Shown here: piece after piece, positions 5,610-5,614 of the stretch | How positions within the stretch are numbered: position 1 is the stretch's first letter | How the letters are laid out: the number at the start of each line of letters is the position of its first letter | Assembly: GCA_900542565.1 (NCBI GenBank) | Contig: UQOC01000081.1 | Coordinates: 1-5,614, forward strand | From: an uncultured Eubacteriales bacterium | GTDB taxonomy: Bacteria > Bacillota > Clostridia > Peptostreptococcales > Anaerovoracaceae | Length of the DNA stretch: 5,614 nucleotides | Direction: 5' to 3' | Program-made: the position numbers and the translations under genes | Notes under the pieces: model-generated | Database searches by the model: none | Told to the model about the DNA's origin: nothing | The model's input: the letters and a program-made list of their open reading frames with translations, nothing else

Positions 5610-5614
5610 GATAA

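Overview
The window (5,614 bp) looks like chromosomal DNA of an anaerobic member of the Clostridia. The clues are the C-terminus of AddB, the Gram-positive-type recombination nuclease subunit; an ornithine-racemase-type PLP enzyme typical of amino-acid-fermenting Clostridia; strong AGGAGG-type ribosome binding sites; and moderate G+C. A family such as Anaerovoracaceae/Peptostreptococcales would fit, but this is inference from gene content only.

Left block (1-2343, + strand): a tight run made of the 3' end of addB, a GNAT acetyltransferase with a low-complexity insertion, a coiled-coil protein with a J-type HPD motif, and a small HIRAN-domain protein. The last three genes overlap or are only 4 bp apart and are probably co-transcribed with addB. 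AddB repairs double-strand breaks and HIRAN domains bind DNA ends, so a DNA-repair or stress role for the J/HIRAN pair is a reasonable hypothesis but is not shown.

Middle block (2344-3570): at first sight non-coding, but dense in structure. It contains seven copies of a 9-bp TTCAGGGGG word in alternating orientation, two of them in a 42-bp tandem repeat; hairpins formed between these copies, including a possible bidirectional terminator; a perfect 18-bp palindrome; and three tandem 31-bp repeats sharing a 17-bp core. On the minus strand (about 3481 to 2835) there is a broken gene. Two overlapping open frames together encode a two-helix membrane segment followed by a soluble domain of about 150 residues. 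There is no usable start codon in the longer frame, so ordinary ORF calling misses it.

Right block (3541-5614, + strand): a good sigma-A-type promoter drives deoD (purine nucleoside phosphorylase), followed 56 bp later by an alanine/ornithine racemase-family gene, probably in the same transcript. Together they suggest nucleoside salvage next to amino-acid (ornithine) catabolism. The window ends in a short A+T-rich spacer with a 19-bp-period repeat and no visible terminator.
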